Assembly (NCBI GenBank): GCA_025358305.1
Contig: JANYJZ010000035.1
Location: 62,001-126,000 of the forward strand
DNA from: Ignavibacteriota bacterium
GTDB lineage: Bacteria > Bacteroidota > Ignavibacteria > UBA10030 > SZUA-254
Length of the DNA: 64,000 nucleotides
Reading direction: 5' to 3'
Position numbers and translations under genes: made by a program. How positions within the stretch are numbered: position 1 is the stretch's first letter; each line of letters begins with the position of its first letter. Below, piece after piece: positions 26,246-35,176 of this stretch. The notes beneath the pieces were generated by a model, which worked only from the letters and a program-made list of their open reading frames with translations, was not told the DNA's origin and searched no databases.

Positions 26246-26623
26246 TTCCCTCGAACCCTCGGATGGCGTACGAGAGGGAGGCACGAGGCGGTGGTAAGAG
26301 AGAACCATCAACAGAGTCTGGGCGGGAACATTGTCCAGACTCTGTTTTTTTGGCTCGGACGCACAGAAAAATTTTAGCGGGTAAATCCCGCAACGAAGAG
26401 GTCTCGTCAGATTCGCATGGCTTAAAACTCTACAAATTGCAAAATTTTTCAATGTACACTCGCAAGAAACTATGGATTTGAAGCAAATAATCGAATATAT
26501 TGGCTTTTTTCCCTTGCAAAATCCCGGATTTATCTTTAGTTTAGAATGTCCCGGTTGGTCGAGGGGACACATCATTCCTTGTGAGTTGCCCTTCTTAACG
26601 CAAATTGATTGAAAGGATGCATA
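26246..26623 (+). other. intergenic region between the two GH18 genes (378 bp)
   Basis: Contains the terminator of the first GH18 gene at its start, then an AT-rich stretch (26360-26620) that presumably carries the promoter of the second. TGGCTTTTTTCCCTTGCA at 26500-26517 resembles a sigma-54 site, but the GG-GC spacing is 12 instead of 10. No gene is seen. Confidence 0.55.
26311..26351 (+). terminator. rho-independent terminator after first GH18 gene
   Basis: Perfect 11-bp stem ACAGAGTCTGG (26311-26321) with CCAGACTCTGT (26335-26345), a 13-base loop and a run of seven T at 26345-26351, 65 bases after the GH18 stop. It separates the two paralogues into independent transcripts. Confidence 0.92.
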
Positions 26624-29600
26624 TTGAGGAAATCCACATCCTCGTATAGTAACGGTTTATGCCTTGCCCTCATTGGGATGTTGATCCTTCTGATCGTCGG
26701 CGGACGGGAGACCTTTGCGCAGTCTTCGAAGGATTTGAACGCCGCACCAGCCTCCACGAGCAGTGCGACCGCGGGTAATCTCTGGGTGACCGGTTATTAC
26801 CAGGATTACGCGGTCTGCACGATGCCCCCTTCGCAGATCGATTATACCGCGCTCACGCATATCATTTTCTTCCACACCGACGTTGACGTCAACGTCGAGC
26901 CCTACTTCCTCCCGGTGGTCAGCGCTGCAGAATCTATCCGCGTCGAGTGGAGCGATTCTCGTCAGGGGTGCGCCCGGTCGGGAGGGGAGTCGTACCAGGC
27001 CGAACTCATCCGCCGGTCGCATACCGCGGGCGTGAAGGTTCTCCTCTGCCTCGGCGGCATCTACGGCGCGGGCGCCACTCGGATGTCGCAGATCGCCGTC
27101 GATTCGGTCAAGACCCAAGCGTGGACGAATTCTCTCATCGCATACCTCGTTCGGAAGGGGTTCGACGGCGTCGACCTTGACTGGGAGTTCCCGCAGAGCC
27201 AGGCCGATTACATGAGGATGCTGAGGATCCTCCGCCGCGGCCTTGACAGCATGCCCGCGCGGGGCGTCTTTACGGCTGCCGTCTACGGCGACGCGAACAG
27301 CTCCGCCTATGACTACCCGAACCTGAAGAACTATCTCGACCAGGTCAACGTCATGACCTACGATATGTGGAACAACCAGAACACCGCCTGGTTGAACTCC
27401 CCCCTGAGCAAGCCGGTCGGCTCGCCGAACAATTGGCGGACCTGGAGAACGTCGAGCGCGCTCTCGTGGGCCGCACGCGGCGTTCCGAAGAGCATCCTGT
27501 CCGACGGCATTCCGTTCTATTCCTGGCGGTTCACCGGCGTGACCGGTCTCGGCCAGCCGCTCGGCGGAACGAGCTACGCTGAATATTCCGACGCCGTCAA
27601 TGCGCTCAACACCGGCGGGACCTACCACTGGGACGATTCTGCGAAAGCGCCCTACGTTACCTATACGAACGCCAGCAACGGCGTGAACTACATGATCACG
27701 TACGATGACACGAATTCCATCCGGTACAAGGTACAGCGGGTCAAGGACGACGGGATCGGCGGGATCATGATCTACGGTCTCTGGGATGGTTGGCTCAACA
27801 GCGCCCCGGCCGGAAAGAAGGACATCCTTCTCCAGGCCATCAAGGCCGCCGTGGGCGGCACGATCGTTCTTCCTCTTCCTCCTCCGACGCAGGTCTCACC
27901 GAGCGAGGGGGCCCTCAATGTTCCGCCAGCGACCACATTGACGTGGACCTCGATCGGCGGTGCCACCTCGTACGGGCTCCAGGTCGCCGGCGACGCGTTG
28001 TTCACCTCGCTCTTGGTCAACGAGAACGCCGTCACGTCGACTTCTTTTCCGGTGACCCTAAATTCCCAGACGACGTACTACTGGCGCGTCAACACCCGCA
28101 ATTCTGCGGGCGTCGGCGCCTGGTCGGCGGTGAGGGACTTTCAGACGGCCGGCGGCACGAGGATCAGCGGAGTCTGTTTTTTCGACATGAACCGGAACGG
28201 GATCCAGGGGGCGGCCGAGCCGTCCATGGCTGGATGGGTGGTGCATCTGTCGGGACCGGTGTCGGCAACCACAGTGACCGATTCTTCGGGTTCATACCGG
28301 TTTGACGATATGCCGGTCGGGCAGTACACGGTTTCGGTGGATGTGAAGAGCCTCTGGTCGCAGACCTCTCCCATGGCCTCCTCAGCGTACGTCATTACCG
28401 TCACCGACGGATCAGCGTTTGACACGGCGACGTTCGGCCTCTACTCCGCGCTCGCCTTCCCCTTCGACGTCTCACGCTATTGGAATATCGTGGCGCTCCC
28501 GGTCGTGAACCCGGACAACCGCACCACGTCCGTGTTCTCCCTCGCGACGACGCAGGCCTACTCGTTCAACTCTGATGACGGGTACTTTGCCGAGGATACG
28601 CTCTCTGCCGGGCCGGCGTACTGGATCAAGTTCGGCGGCGCTCACACCGTCTGGTCGGCCGGCTCGCGGTTCTCGACGGCGAGTGTCGAGGTGGCGAAGG
28701 GCTGGAATTTCGTCGGGTCGGTCTCGACGCCCATCCCGTCCACCAATCTTGTTTCGATCCCACCGGGGATCATCATCGGAAACGTCTTCGGCTACAAGAC
28801 GGGAAACTATATCGCTGACAGTCTCGAGCCGGGGCAGGGATATTGGGTGCAGACCTCCGATTCGGGGACGATCGTTGTGTCAAGCCTCGCTCTCAACACT
28901 ACCCCCGGAAAAGAGAATGCCTCGAGTGCGATGAAGAATCTCAACAGCGTCACGTTCACGACGCGCAACGGGGAATCTCAATCGCTCTATTTCGGCGTGG
29001 ACAGGACCTCGCCTGCCTCGATGCGCTATGACATGCCTCCGCTTCCGCCGACCGGCGTATTCGATGCACGGTTCACCTCCGGCGGTTCCACCGGGATGAT
29101 CGCGAGCGTCCTGCGCACGACGCCGGACCATGCGGTCGAATTTCCGCTCGCGCTGCACTCCGCCGCCTTTCCCTTGAAGATCACGTGGGACGTCCGATCG
29201 AGCGCAGAGTCCTATGCGCTCCGCATCGCCGGCGGCCCCGCTGCAACGCTCTCCGGACAGGGGAGCCTGACCATCGATTCGCCCTCCCCAGGCACGAACG
29301 CCGCCGGTCTTGAGACGATGTCGGTCGTCGTCGAGGGAAGCTCGGTCTCCTCCGCGCCGAAGTCGTTCGCCTTAGAGCAGAACTATCCCAACCCGTTCAA
29401 CCCGTCGACGACGATCGGATTCACGCTTTCTTCAGCGAGCGCTGTCCGCTTGGAGGTCTTCAACGTTCTGGGTGAACGCGTCGCGCTGCCGGTCGACCGC
29501 GACATGGCGGCCGGGACATACTCGATCCCCTTCGACGCCTCCAGTCTCCCGTCGGGCGTCTATTTCTATAAGCTCTCCGCGATCGGCGCGGCCGGAGCGA

Positions 29601-29638
29601 GCTTCGTCCGGACCAATAGAATGGTCCTCTCCAAGTAA
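26624..29638 (+). CDS. secreted GH18 chitinase-like paralogue with SdrD-B-like domain and T9SS sorting domain
   Basis: 1004 residues from TTG 26624, with GAAAGGA ending 6 bases upstream (the TTG at 26609 has no such site). A signal anchor/peptide of about 35 residues ends in TFAQ. The GH18 domain carries D181-G-V-D184-L-D186-W-E188 and is closely similar to the 22493 protein throughout. Then one FN3 domain and an SdrD-B/Cna-like domain (FDMNRNGIQGAAEP, then GSYRFDDMPVGQYTV). A region of about 330 residues without a recognised fold follows, and a type A T9SS domain (QNYPNPFNPSTTIGF) ends the protein. The paralogues keep the catalytic module but swap the accessory domains. Confidence 0.9.
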   Translation: MRKSTSSYSNGLCLALIGMLILLIVGGRETFAQSSKDLNAAPASTSSATAGNLWVTGYYQDYAVCTMPPSQIDYTALTHIIFFHTDVDVNVEPYFLPVVSAAESIRVEWSDSRQGCARSGGESYQAELIRRSHTAGVKVLLCLGGIYGAGATRMSQIAVDSVKTQAWTNSLIAYLVRKGFDGVDLDWEFPQSQADYMRMLRILRRGLDSMPARGVFTAAVYGDANSSAYDYPNLKNYLDQVNVMTYDMWNNQNTAWLNSPLSKPVGSPNNWRTWRTSSALSWAARGVPKSILSDGIPFYSWRFTGVTGLGQPLGGTSYAEYSDAVNALNTGGTYHWDDSAKAPYVTYTNASNGVNYMITYDDTNSIRYKVQRVKDDGIGGIMIYGLWDGWLNSAPAGKKDILLQAIKAAVGGTIVLPLPPPTQVSPSEGALNVPPATTLTWTSIGGATSYGLQVAGDALFTSLLVNENAVTSTSFPVTLNSQTTYYWRVNTRNSAGVGAWSAVRDFQTAGGTRISGVCFFDMNRNGIQGAAEPSMAGWVVHLSGPVSATTVTDSSGSYRFDDMPVGQYTVSVDVKSLWSQTSPMASSAYVITVTDGSAFDTATFGLYSALAFPFDVSRYWNIVALPVVNPDNRTTSVFSLATTQAYSFNSDDGYFAEDTLSAGPAYWIKFGGAHTVWSAGSRFSTASVEVAKGWNFVGSVSTPIPSTNLVSIPPGIIIGNVFGYKTGNYIADSLEPGQGYWVQTSDSGTIVVSSLALNTTPGKENASSAMKNLNSVTFTTRNGESQSLYFGVDRTSPASMRYDMPPLPPTGVFDARFTSGGSTGMIASVLRTTPDHAVEFPLALHSAAFPLKITWDVRSSAESYALRIAGGPAATLSGQGSLTIDSPSPGTNAAGLETMSVVVEGSSVSSAPKSFALEQNYPNPFNPSTTIGFTLSSASAVRLEVFNVLGERVALPVDRDMAAGTYSIPFDASSLPSGVYFYKLSAIGAAGASFVRTNRMVLSK

Positions 29639-29711
29639 GTTCCTTCCGTTCTTTTTTTGTATCCCTGGAATGCAGTGCAACGAGGTCCTCGGTCTGACCG
29701 AGGATGCGGCG

Positions 29712-31070
29712 TTATGCCGTCTGCTGGAAGCTGTTGAGCTTGTTGTGGAGGGTCTTGCGGCTGACGCCGAGGATCTTCGCGGCCTTTGCCTTGTTGTATC
29801 CGGCAGAGGCGAGGGTCTGGAGGATGAGGATGCGTTCCGCCTCGTGCGTCGAACAGCCGACGGGGATGCTGATGACCCCATCCGGCGTCACCTTCGTGCG
29901 GATCCGCGCAGGGAGGTACTGGGGGGTAACTGTGTCGTTCGTGCAGATGACGAGCGCGCGCTCGACGACGTTGCGGACCTCGCGCACATTTCCCGGCCAT
30001 TCGTACGATGAGAGGATCTCCATCGTCTCGGCGGAGAACGTCGGCTGGACGCGGCCGTAGCGTGCCGAGAAGATCGCGGAGAAATACTCGATGAGGAGGC
30101 TGATGTCTTCTTTCCGCTCCCGCAAGGGGGGGATGAAGATCTCCACGACGCTGAGGCGGTAGTAGAGGTCCTCTCTGAGTTCTCTCGATTTCAATGCCGT
30201 GGTGATGTTCTTGTTCGTCGCGGCGATCATCCTGACGTCCACGCTCACTTCTTCGCTGCCGCCAAGCCGGCGGAACTTCTGCGTCTCGATTGCCCGGAGG
30301 AGCTTCGCTTGGGTGTCCATGCCCATTTCGGCGATCTCGTCGAAGAGGAGTGTGCCGAAGTTCGCGAGCTCAAAGCATCCCGCCTTCTTCGTCAGTGCGC
30401 CGGTGAAGGCGCCCTTCTCGTGACCGAAGAGTTCGTTCTCAATGACGTCCTTCGGGAGGGCGGCGCAATTGATGGCGATGAACGCCTGTTCGTTCCGAGG
30501 GCTCTGCTGGTGGATGAGGCGCGCGACGACCTCTTTTCCGGTGCCGCTCTCGCCGGTGACGAGTACGGTCGACTGCGACTTCGCGACGAGGCTCACCGCC
30601 GAGCGGATCTCGCACATGGCGGGGCTCTGGCCGACGAGGACGGCGCTCAGCTCGCCCGCGGACGGGGCGGCGCCGGCGTAATCCTTCGGGGATTCACGGT
30701 AATTGGTGGCCTCGCGGAGGATCGATTCGATGACGCGGGGGTCGGAGCTCGTGCCGATGAGAAAATCGTGCGCGCCCGCCTTGACGATCCGGACGGCGTC
30801 CTCGACGGAGCCGCTCGAAACGCTCACGATATGCTTCGTACCGATGGTGTGCTGGCGGCAGAATGAGATGAGCTTCAGGGGAGCGTCACAGATCCCCGCA
30901 GTTCGCAGGACGCAGACCTTGAAATCGCGTGAAAGGAGTTTTTCTTCTGCCTCGTTCAGCGAACCGACGGCAGTGACGCCGATATCGGCCCTGTTGAGCT
31001 TCTCGATGACCTGGCCTGCCGGGTCACCGTTCAAGGAGACAAAGAGTACTGTGTGAGACTGCTGCGACAT
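29712..31070 (-). CDS. NtrC-family sigma-54 activator with pseudo-receiver domain
   Basis: 452 residues from ATG 31070, AAGGA 5 bases upstream. Residues 1-125 have a CheY-like fold pattern, but the phospho-acceptor strand reads VCVLRTAGICD with no aspartate at the expected site, so control is probably not by phosphorylation. The AAA+ core is intact: GESGTGKE, ELFGHEKGAFTGA, GTLLFDEI, REDLYYRLSVVEIFIPPLRER and WPGNVREV. The Fis-type helix-turn-helix at the end (NKAKAAKILGVSRKTLHNKL) binds enhancers. It is the only complete sigma-54 activator in the window and so the obvious candidate for the two sigma-54 promoters at 15.7-16.1 kb. Target assignment is inference. Confidence 0.9.
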   Translation of the reverse strand: MSQQSHTVLFVSLNGDPAGQVIEKLNRADIGVTAVGSLNEAEEKLLSRDFKVCVLRTAGICDAPLKLISFCRQHTIGTKHIVSVSSGSVEDAVRIVKAGAHDFLIGTSSDPRVIESILREATNYRESPKDYAGAAPSAGELSAVLVGQSPAMCEIRSAVSLVAKSQSTVLVTGESGTGKEVVARLIHQQSPRNEQAFIAINCAALPKDVIENELFGHEKGAFTGALTKKAGCFELANFGTLLFDEIAEMGMDTQAKLLRAIETQKFRRLGGSEEVSVDVRMIAATNKNITTALKSRELREDLYYRLSVVEIFIPPLRERKEDISLLIEYFSAIFSARYGRVQPTFSAETMEILSSYEWPGNVREVRNVVERALVICTNDTVTPQYLPARIRTKVTPDGVISIPVGCSTHEAERILILQTLASAGYNKAKAAKILGVSRKTLHNKLNSFQQTA

Positions 31071-31734
31071 TCTATCCTTTTCGTTCGTAACGATGCGTTC
31101 AAGTGATCATTCCCGGGCGCGGACGGCGTTCTGCCCGTGCCAGGAGGTTCGTTTCAGAGAGGGGACAATGCGCCCCCGCATTGCATCTCAGTCCGGATGA
31201 AGAGTGGCAGTGAAAAAGGAAGGCGTAGTGTGTTGGATCCCCGGCCTCGCGTGTTCTAAAAGCTCGCAATAATATGCGCTTTTCACCCTAGACTGTCAAT
31301 AGCAATGTAACCTTTTTTCTCACTCAAGGCGTGACTGACATCACAAATGAGGCCATCCGAAAGTAAGGACTTAACGGTCGGGGGTGAAACGAAAGTCTCG
31401 TGCGGTGCAGTATAACCGGAAGAATATTACCAAAAAGACGCTTTGGTCCTCTTAGAGCGCTGCGCGTCCTTGAGGCTCCGCGCGTCCGGTTCGCGGTGGT
31501 CGATGGTGGCTGTCGGCGTCCGCCAGGCTTCAGCGGGATCCAGTCCAAAAATAGTCGTTTGCAACGTCGAATACAACCCTCTGAAGAGAATGAAGACGCA
31601 TGATGCTGCGCGTGCGAGAACGGAATGGTTTGTCCGGGAAAAAGTCGTACATTGGGGGGGGGAGGTTTTGCCACACGCTAGACGATCCTCCGGCGTGAGC
31701 CCTCACCCGAGCTGTTCTTTCATGACAACGAGCT
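31071..31734. other. intergenic region (664 bp), no gene seen
   Basis: Separates the divergent activator and DNA-glycosylase genes. Short open frames here have no ribosome-binding site, start codon context or recognisable sequence. A GGGGGGGG run lies near 31655. Promoters for both neighbours must be here, but I could not assign them. Confidence 0.5.
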
Positions 31735-32346
31735 ATGATCCCTGAGATCCTCATCTCCAACCTCCGTGTACTCTTCGTCGGGAATGCCGTCGCCGAAGTA
31801 TCGGATGACCTCGGGTTCGCCTATCTGAGTACGAACAATCGCTTCTGGCAGATGCTCGAATACGCAGGCATCACGCCGACGTTCGTCATCTCGTCCTCCG
31901 AACGCAAAGTGCTCGACAATGCGAAGCATGACGGCGTCCTCAACGATATGTACAAGAAGTTCTTCTTCGAGAAGAAGGAGACTCTCCTCCTGAATCACCG
32001 CATCGGCCTCACCGACCTCAACCGGCGCCGAACGTACGCGAACGAGGACGATCCTGCGGGGGAGCCCACGGCGGAGGATGTGCAGAAGCTCATGAAAAAG
32101 ATAGAGAGGTTCAAGCCGAGGATCGCCGCCTTCGTCACGAAGCCAGAGGTCTTCGAAAAGCTCTGGAAACCCCTCTTCCCGTCGGTCCGGAAGGAGAGGG
32201 GAAAGCAGGACTTTCAGATCGGGAGTTCCGAGATCTGGCTCTTGGGGAGCGCGAGCGGCCGGCTGAAGGACACCGATGCGCTCGAAGAGGTCTTTGAAGC
32301 CCTTGCCGCCAGGCTCGCCGAGCTGGAGGTTGAAGGCCGCTCGTAA
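31735..32346 (+). CDS. MUG/TDG-like uracil-DNA glycosylase superfamily protein with altered motif 1
   Basis: 203 residues. It aligns by eye with E. coli Mug: LRVLFVGNAVAEVSD (motif 1 region), NRFWQMLEYAGIT, RIGLTDLNRRRT, and GSSEIWLLGSASGR (motif 2 region). Mug/TDG enzymes excise uracil or thymine from mismatches. The catalytic motif GINPG of Mug reads GNAVA here, so the position of the catalytic asparagine is alanine while an asparagine lies one place earlier. A 30-residue insert (KHDGVLNDMYKKFFFEKKE) follows the NRFW motif. It may be a divergent subfamily with different chemistry, or a non-catalytic binder. Confidence 0.7.
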   Translation: MIPEILISNLRVLFVGNAVAEVSDDLGFAYLSTNNRFWQMLEYAGITPTFVISSSERKVLDNAKHDGVLNDMYKKFFFEKKETLLLNHRIGLTDLNRRRTYANEDDPAGEPTAEDVQKLMKKIERFKPRIAAFVTKPEVFEKLWKPLFPSVRKERGKQDFQIGSSEIWLLGSASGRLKDTDALEEVFEALAARLAELEVEGRS

Positions 32347-32387
32347 GCGGCTCGCTCGTCAGCGGATCGTCAGCGGCTCGTCAGCGG
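32340..32387 (+). repeat. 11-bp tandem repeat spanning a stop codon
   Basis: The unit CTCGTMAGCGG occurs as CTCGTAAGCGG (32340-32350, containing the TAA stop of the glycosylase gene) and, after 4 bases, as three contiguous copies: CTCGTCAGCGG (32355-32365), ATCGTCAGCGG (32366-32376) and CTCGTCAGCGG (32377-32387). Only the first copy has the A that makes the stop. Confidence 0.8.
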
Positions 32388-32477
32388 CAGAGCGCGAGTT
32401 GAACTTTATTTGCCGATACAGTACATTACGATCGTTCTTGGTGGCCCGCACCATACGATCTCTTTCTCGGAGGACTT

Positions 32478-34157
32478 GTGAACCGTCACCATGCGTTCTT
32501 GCTGCTCATGCTCAGTCTCTTCGCACTCTCGTGCAAGGAGACCACCACGATCTACGAATCCAACACTTTGACCGATCCCGCGATCATGCCCGAGGTCATC
32601 TACACGTCTCCCGGGGCCAACACCACGGGGCCGTACGACGGGTTCACGACGAGTTTCACTGTCCGGTTCAACAAGCTGATGGATCCCTCCTCGGTCCGTC
32701 ATGCGGTCCACTTTCTCTCGAGCGTCGGTGACATCCTTCCGGACACCTGCGGCTTTGCGATCAACCAGGGCGATGTCGCAACGATCGTGCCGGTCCGGTC
32801 GGTTCTGACGTTGCCGTTCCTCTGGCGTGTCGGGCGCCAATATACGCTGCGGATCGATTCGACGGCGAAGGACATCTTCGGGAACCATCTCACGGAGGGA
32901 TGGACCATGACCTTCATGCCGGAACCCGCATTCCGCGTCAAGAGCATTTCGCCCTTGCCCGGAGCGGTGAATGTGAACACGACCAGCGTCCAGATCTCCT
33001 TCAATGCTCCGGTGGACAGCGCATTGCGGTCGCGCATCACGTTCACACCGCCGCTACCGGGACTCTGGCGGTACGTGCGTTACACTTCGGCGGAGTACGA
33101 TTCGAGCCAGATCGGATTCCAGAGCAACTCTGCCTTCCCCCCCGGGATGACGTTCTCCGTCACCATCCCTGCGACGGTCTCCGATAAGAACGGAGATCCT
33201 TTGACGGCGGGATTTTCGTCCTCGTTCTCAACCACCGGCTTCACGGTCACCAGCACGAACCCGGGCGACGGCGGCACGGGCTGGCCGATCAGCGGCTTGC
33301 AGCTGACGATCGGGTTCAACGATTCGCTCGATGACTCGACGGTGCCGGGAGCATTTTCGATCGATCCGGCCATCGCCGGAACCATCGAGTATTCGCCTAA
33401 CCCCCGGACCTTCTACTTTGTCGCATCGGACAACTACCTTCTCAATACGGTCTATACGGTGAAGATCGATACCTCCGTCCGGTCTCTTGCGCACGCTCGA
33501 ATGCCGCGTCCGTACGTGTTCTCCTTCCTGACGGCTCCGACCGGTTCCGGGAGCTCGAATCCTTCGGTAAGTTACACCACTCCGCGCAACGGGGATACGC
33601 TCGTCCCGATGCAAAGCCCCATCTACATCGTTTTTAATTCGGCTCTTGATACGGCCAGCGCGCGCGCGGCGTTCAGCATCACTCCCCCGGTGACAGGATT
33701 ACTGTCCGTGCAGAACTATGGGGAGATCTACTTTTCGCCGATCGATGCGTTCGTTCAATCGACACTCTATACGGTGACGATCGGGAGCTCGCTCCGGTCC
33801 TCCCAGGGTGTTGCGCTCGCCGCACCTTACGTCTTCACGTTCAGGACCGAACCGTTCAACGTCACTCAGACCAATCCTTCGGACGGGACGACGCATGTCC
33901 CGACGTCGATCTCTTCGATCACGGTCACGACGAACGGCTTCATCGATCCAGCAACGGTGAGCGCTGCATGGAGCATCTCGCCGAACACTCCGGGGACTCT
34001 GACGCTCGCCCAGAACGGGCGGGTACTCGTCTTCCAACCTTCGTCGCCATTGCTGCCGCTGACGCCATACTTCGTGACGATCTCGACAGCGCTTCATTCC
34101 ACGTCTGGCATCGCTCTCCCGGCTGATCACTCATTTGCGTTCGCCACCGGGAATTGA
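32478..34157 (+). CDS. lipoprotein with about five SbsA/Big_5-type Ig-like domains
   Basis: 559 residues from GTG 32478, with GGAGGA just upstream. The leader NRHHAFLLLMLSLFALSC ends at a lipobox-like ALSC, so a lipoprotein is predicted. About five repeats of roughly 100 residues share the pattern TxPxxGxTxVP...IxxxFNxxxDxxxxxxAxxxxP..G, for example STNPGDGGTGWPISGLQL, TTPRNGDTLVPMQSP and TNPSDGTTHVPTSI. Such Ig-like domains occur in S-layer and surface-exposed proteins of this phylum, usually as structural or adhesive modules. No enzymatic domain or T9SS signal is present. Function is unknown. Confidence 0.75.
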   Translation: MNRHHAFLLLMLSLFALSCKETTTIYESNTLTDPAIMPEVIYTSPGANTTGPYDGFTTSFTVRFNKLMDPSSVRHAVHFLSSVGDILPDTCGFAINQGDVATIVPVRSVLTLPFLWRVGRQYTLRIDSTAKDIFGNHLTEGWTMTFMPEPAFRVKSISPLPGAVNVNTTSVQISFNAPVDSALRSRITFTPPLPGLWRYVRYTSAEYDSSQIGFQSNSAFPPGMTFSVTIPATVSDKNGDPLTAGFSSSFSTTGFTVTSTNPGDGGTGWPISGLQLTIGFNDSLDDSTVPGAFSIDPAIAGTIEYSPNPRTFYFVASDNYLLNTVYTVKIDTSVRSLAHARMPRPYVFSFLTAPTGSGSSNPSVSYTTPRNGDTLVPMQSPIYIVFNSALDTASARAAFSITPPVTGLLSVQNYGEIYFSPIDAFVQSTLYTVTIGSSLRSSQGVALAAPYVFTFRTEPFNVTQTNPSDGTTHVPTSISSITVTTNGFIDPATVSAAWSISPNTPGTLTLAQNGRVLVFQPSSPLLPLTPYFVTISTALHSTSGIALPADHSFAFATGN

Positions 34158-34230
34158 AAGGGAGTCACGCATCGGAGGTCCCGGATCAAGGGCAACCACC
34201 ACATCACACGCAAGAAGGGAGAAACGTCGT

Positions 34231-34644
34231 ATGGGTCTTTTCGAACAGCTCGCAGGCGGGTTACTCGGTAACACTGCGTCCAATCAAGACATGCAGACGA
34301 ACATCGTCGGAAGCATTACGAACCTCATTGCGGGCGCCGAGGCCGGCGGTTTGACGGGTCTCGTCCAGACGTTCAAGGAAAAGGGACTCGGCGACGTGGT
34401 CTCGTCGTGGGTGGGAACGGGGGAGAACCTTCCGATCAACGCCGACCAGGTCCGCCAAGTGCTCGGCAGTCCCCAGGTCCAGCAGATCGCCCAGAAACTC
34501 GGCGTCTCCACCGGCGATGCATCCCAGGCGATCGCCCAGTACCTTCCGCGGATCGTCGACAAGCTCACGCCGAACGGATTGGTTCCCGCGGACGATCTGG
34601 TCGCGCAGGGTCTCACGATGCTCAAGGGCGAACTTCTCGGCTGA
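34231..34644 (+). CDS. YidB-like (DUF937) protein
   Basis: 137 residues from ATG 34231, with AAGGGAG about 9 bases upstream; the longer frame from 34135 is not needed. The start MGLFEQLAGGLLG, then VQTFKEKGLGDVVSSWVGTGENLPI, QVRQVLGSPQVQQIAQKLGV and YLPRIVDKLTPNGLVP are the YidB family pattern. YidB proteins are small, soluble, helical and of unknown function. The neighbours give no further hint. Confidence 0.88.
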   Translation: MGLFEQLAGGLLGNTASNQDMQTNIVGSITNLIAGAEAGGLTGLVQTFKEKGLGDVVSSWVGTGENLPINADQVRQVLGSPQVQQIAQKLGVSTGDASQAIAQYLPRIVDKLTPNGLVPADDLVAQGLTMLKGELLG

Positions 34645-35176
34645 ACGCCGATTCGGCCGTGCCAGATGATGAAGATGAGCTCATCGCTCGCCTCTCTGGC
34701 CCCTTCCGTGCGGTCGCTGGAACGAGGATCGATGTATCTGGCGGGATCCAAAGTCTCTCGACGCAGTGGAGACCCGGTTTCCGGCTGAACACCTCCCCGT
34801 CAGCACAGGACCTTCCCGTACCATCGGCGGCGAAACCCGGCGTAGCACGCCTCATTCTTCGAGCTTCAGCTTCGCTCCCCCGGGCTCACCCAAGAACGTC
34901 TTCAGCGTGCCGCCCTTGTTGCTTTCTGGAGGCGCCTCTTCTCAGGAAGGGGAACTCGATCCGTCGGTCCTTCCGACGGCCGGCGACCGACACGCGTTTC
35001 GTGGCAATGCCGTTGGCCCTCATCCAAGCCCGGTTGGGGACCCAACCCATACGCGTAACAATTTCTTAACATTGCCGGACGACAAAAAACGCTTTTCCCG
35101 TTGGCGGAGTCGGTATAAATCAGTATCTTCCTACGCATTCCTCCCTCTGTCATTCCAGCATCGCATTCTTGGTCAG
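34645..35176. other. intergenic region (532 bp)
   Basis: No gene is supported. On the minus strand a 29-codon frame (reading GGTLKTFLGEPGGAKLKLEE before a stop at about 34859) looks like a protein C-terminus without any start and could be a gene remnant. GGTTGGG-GA-CCCAACC (35032-35047) is a perfect inverted repeat. The last 100 bases are AT-rich and probably carry the promoter of the transporter. Confidence 0.45.

Noticed and set aside
26500-26517. Sigma-54-like TGGCTTTTTTCCCTTGCA upstream of second GH18 gene
   Set aside because: Spacing between GG and GC is 12 instead of the required 10.
34770-34946. Minus-strand peptide reading GGTLKTFLGEPGGAKLKLEE
   Set aside because: Looks like a C-terminus but has an in-frame stop 29 codons upstream and no start; at most a remnant.
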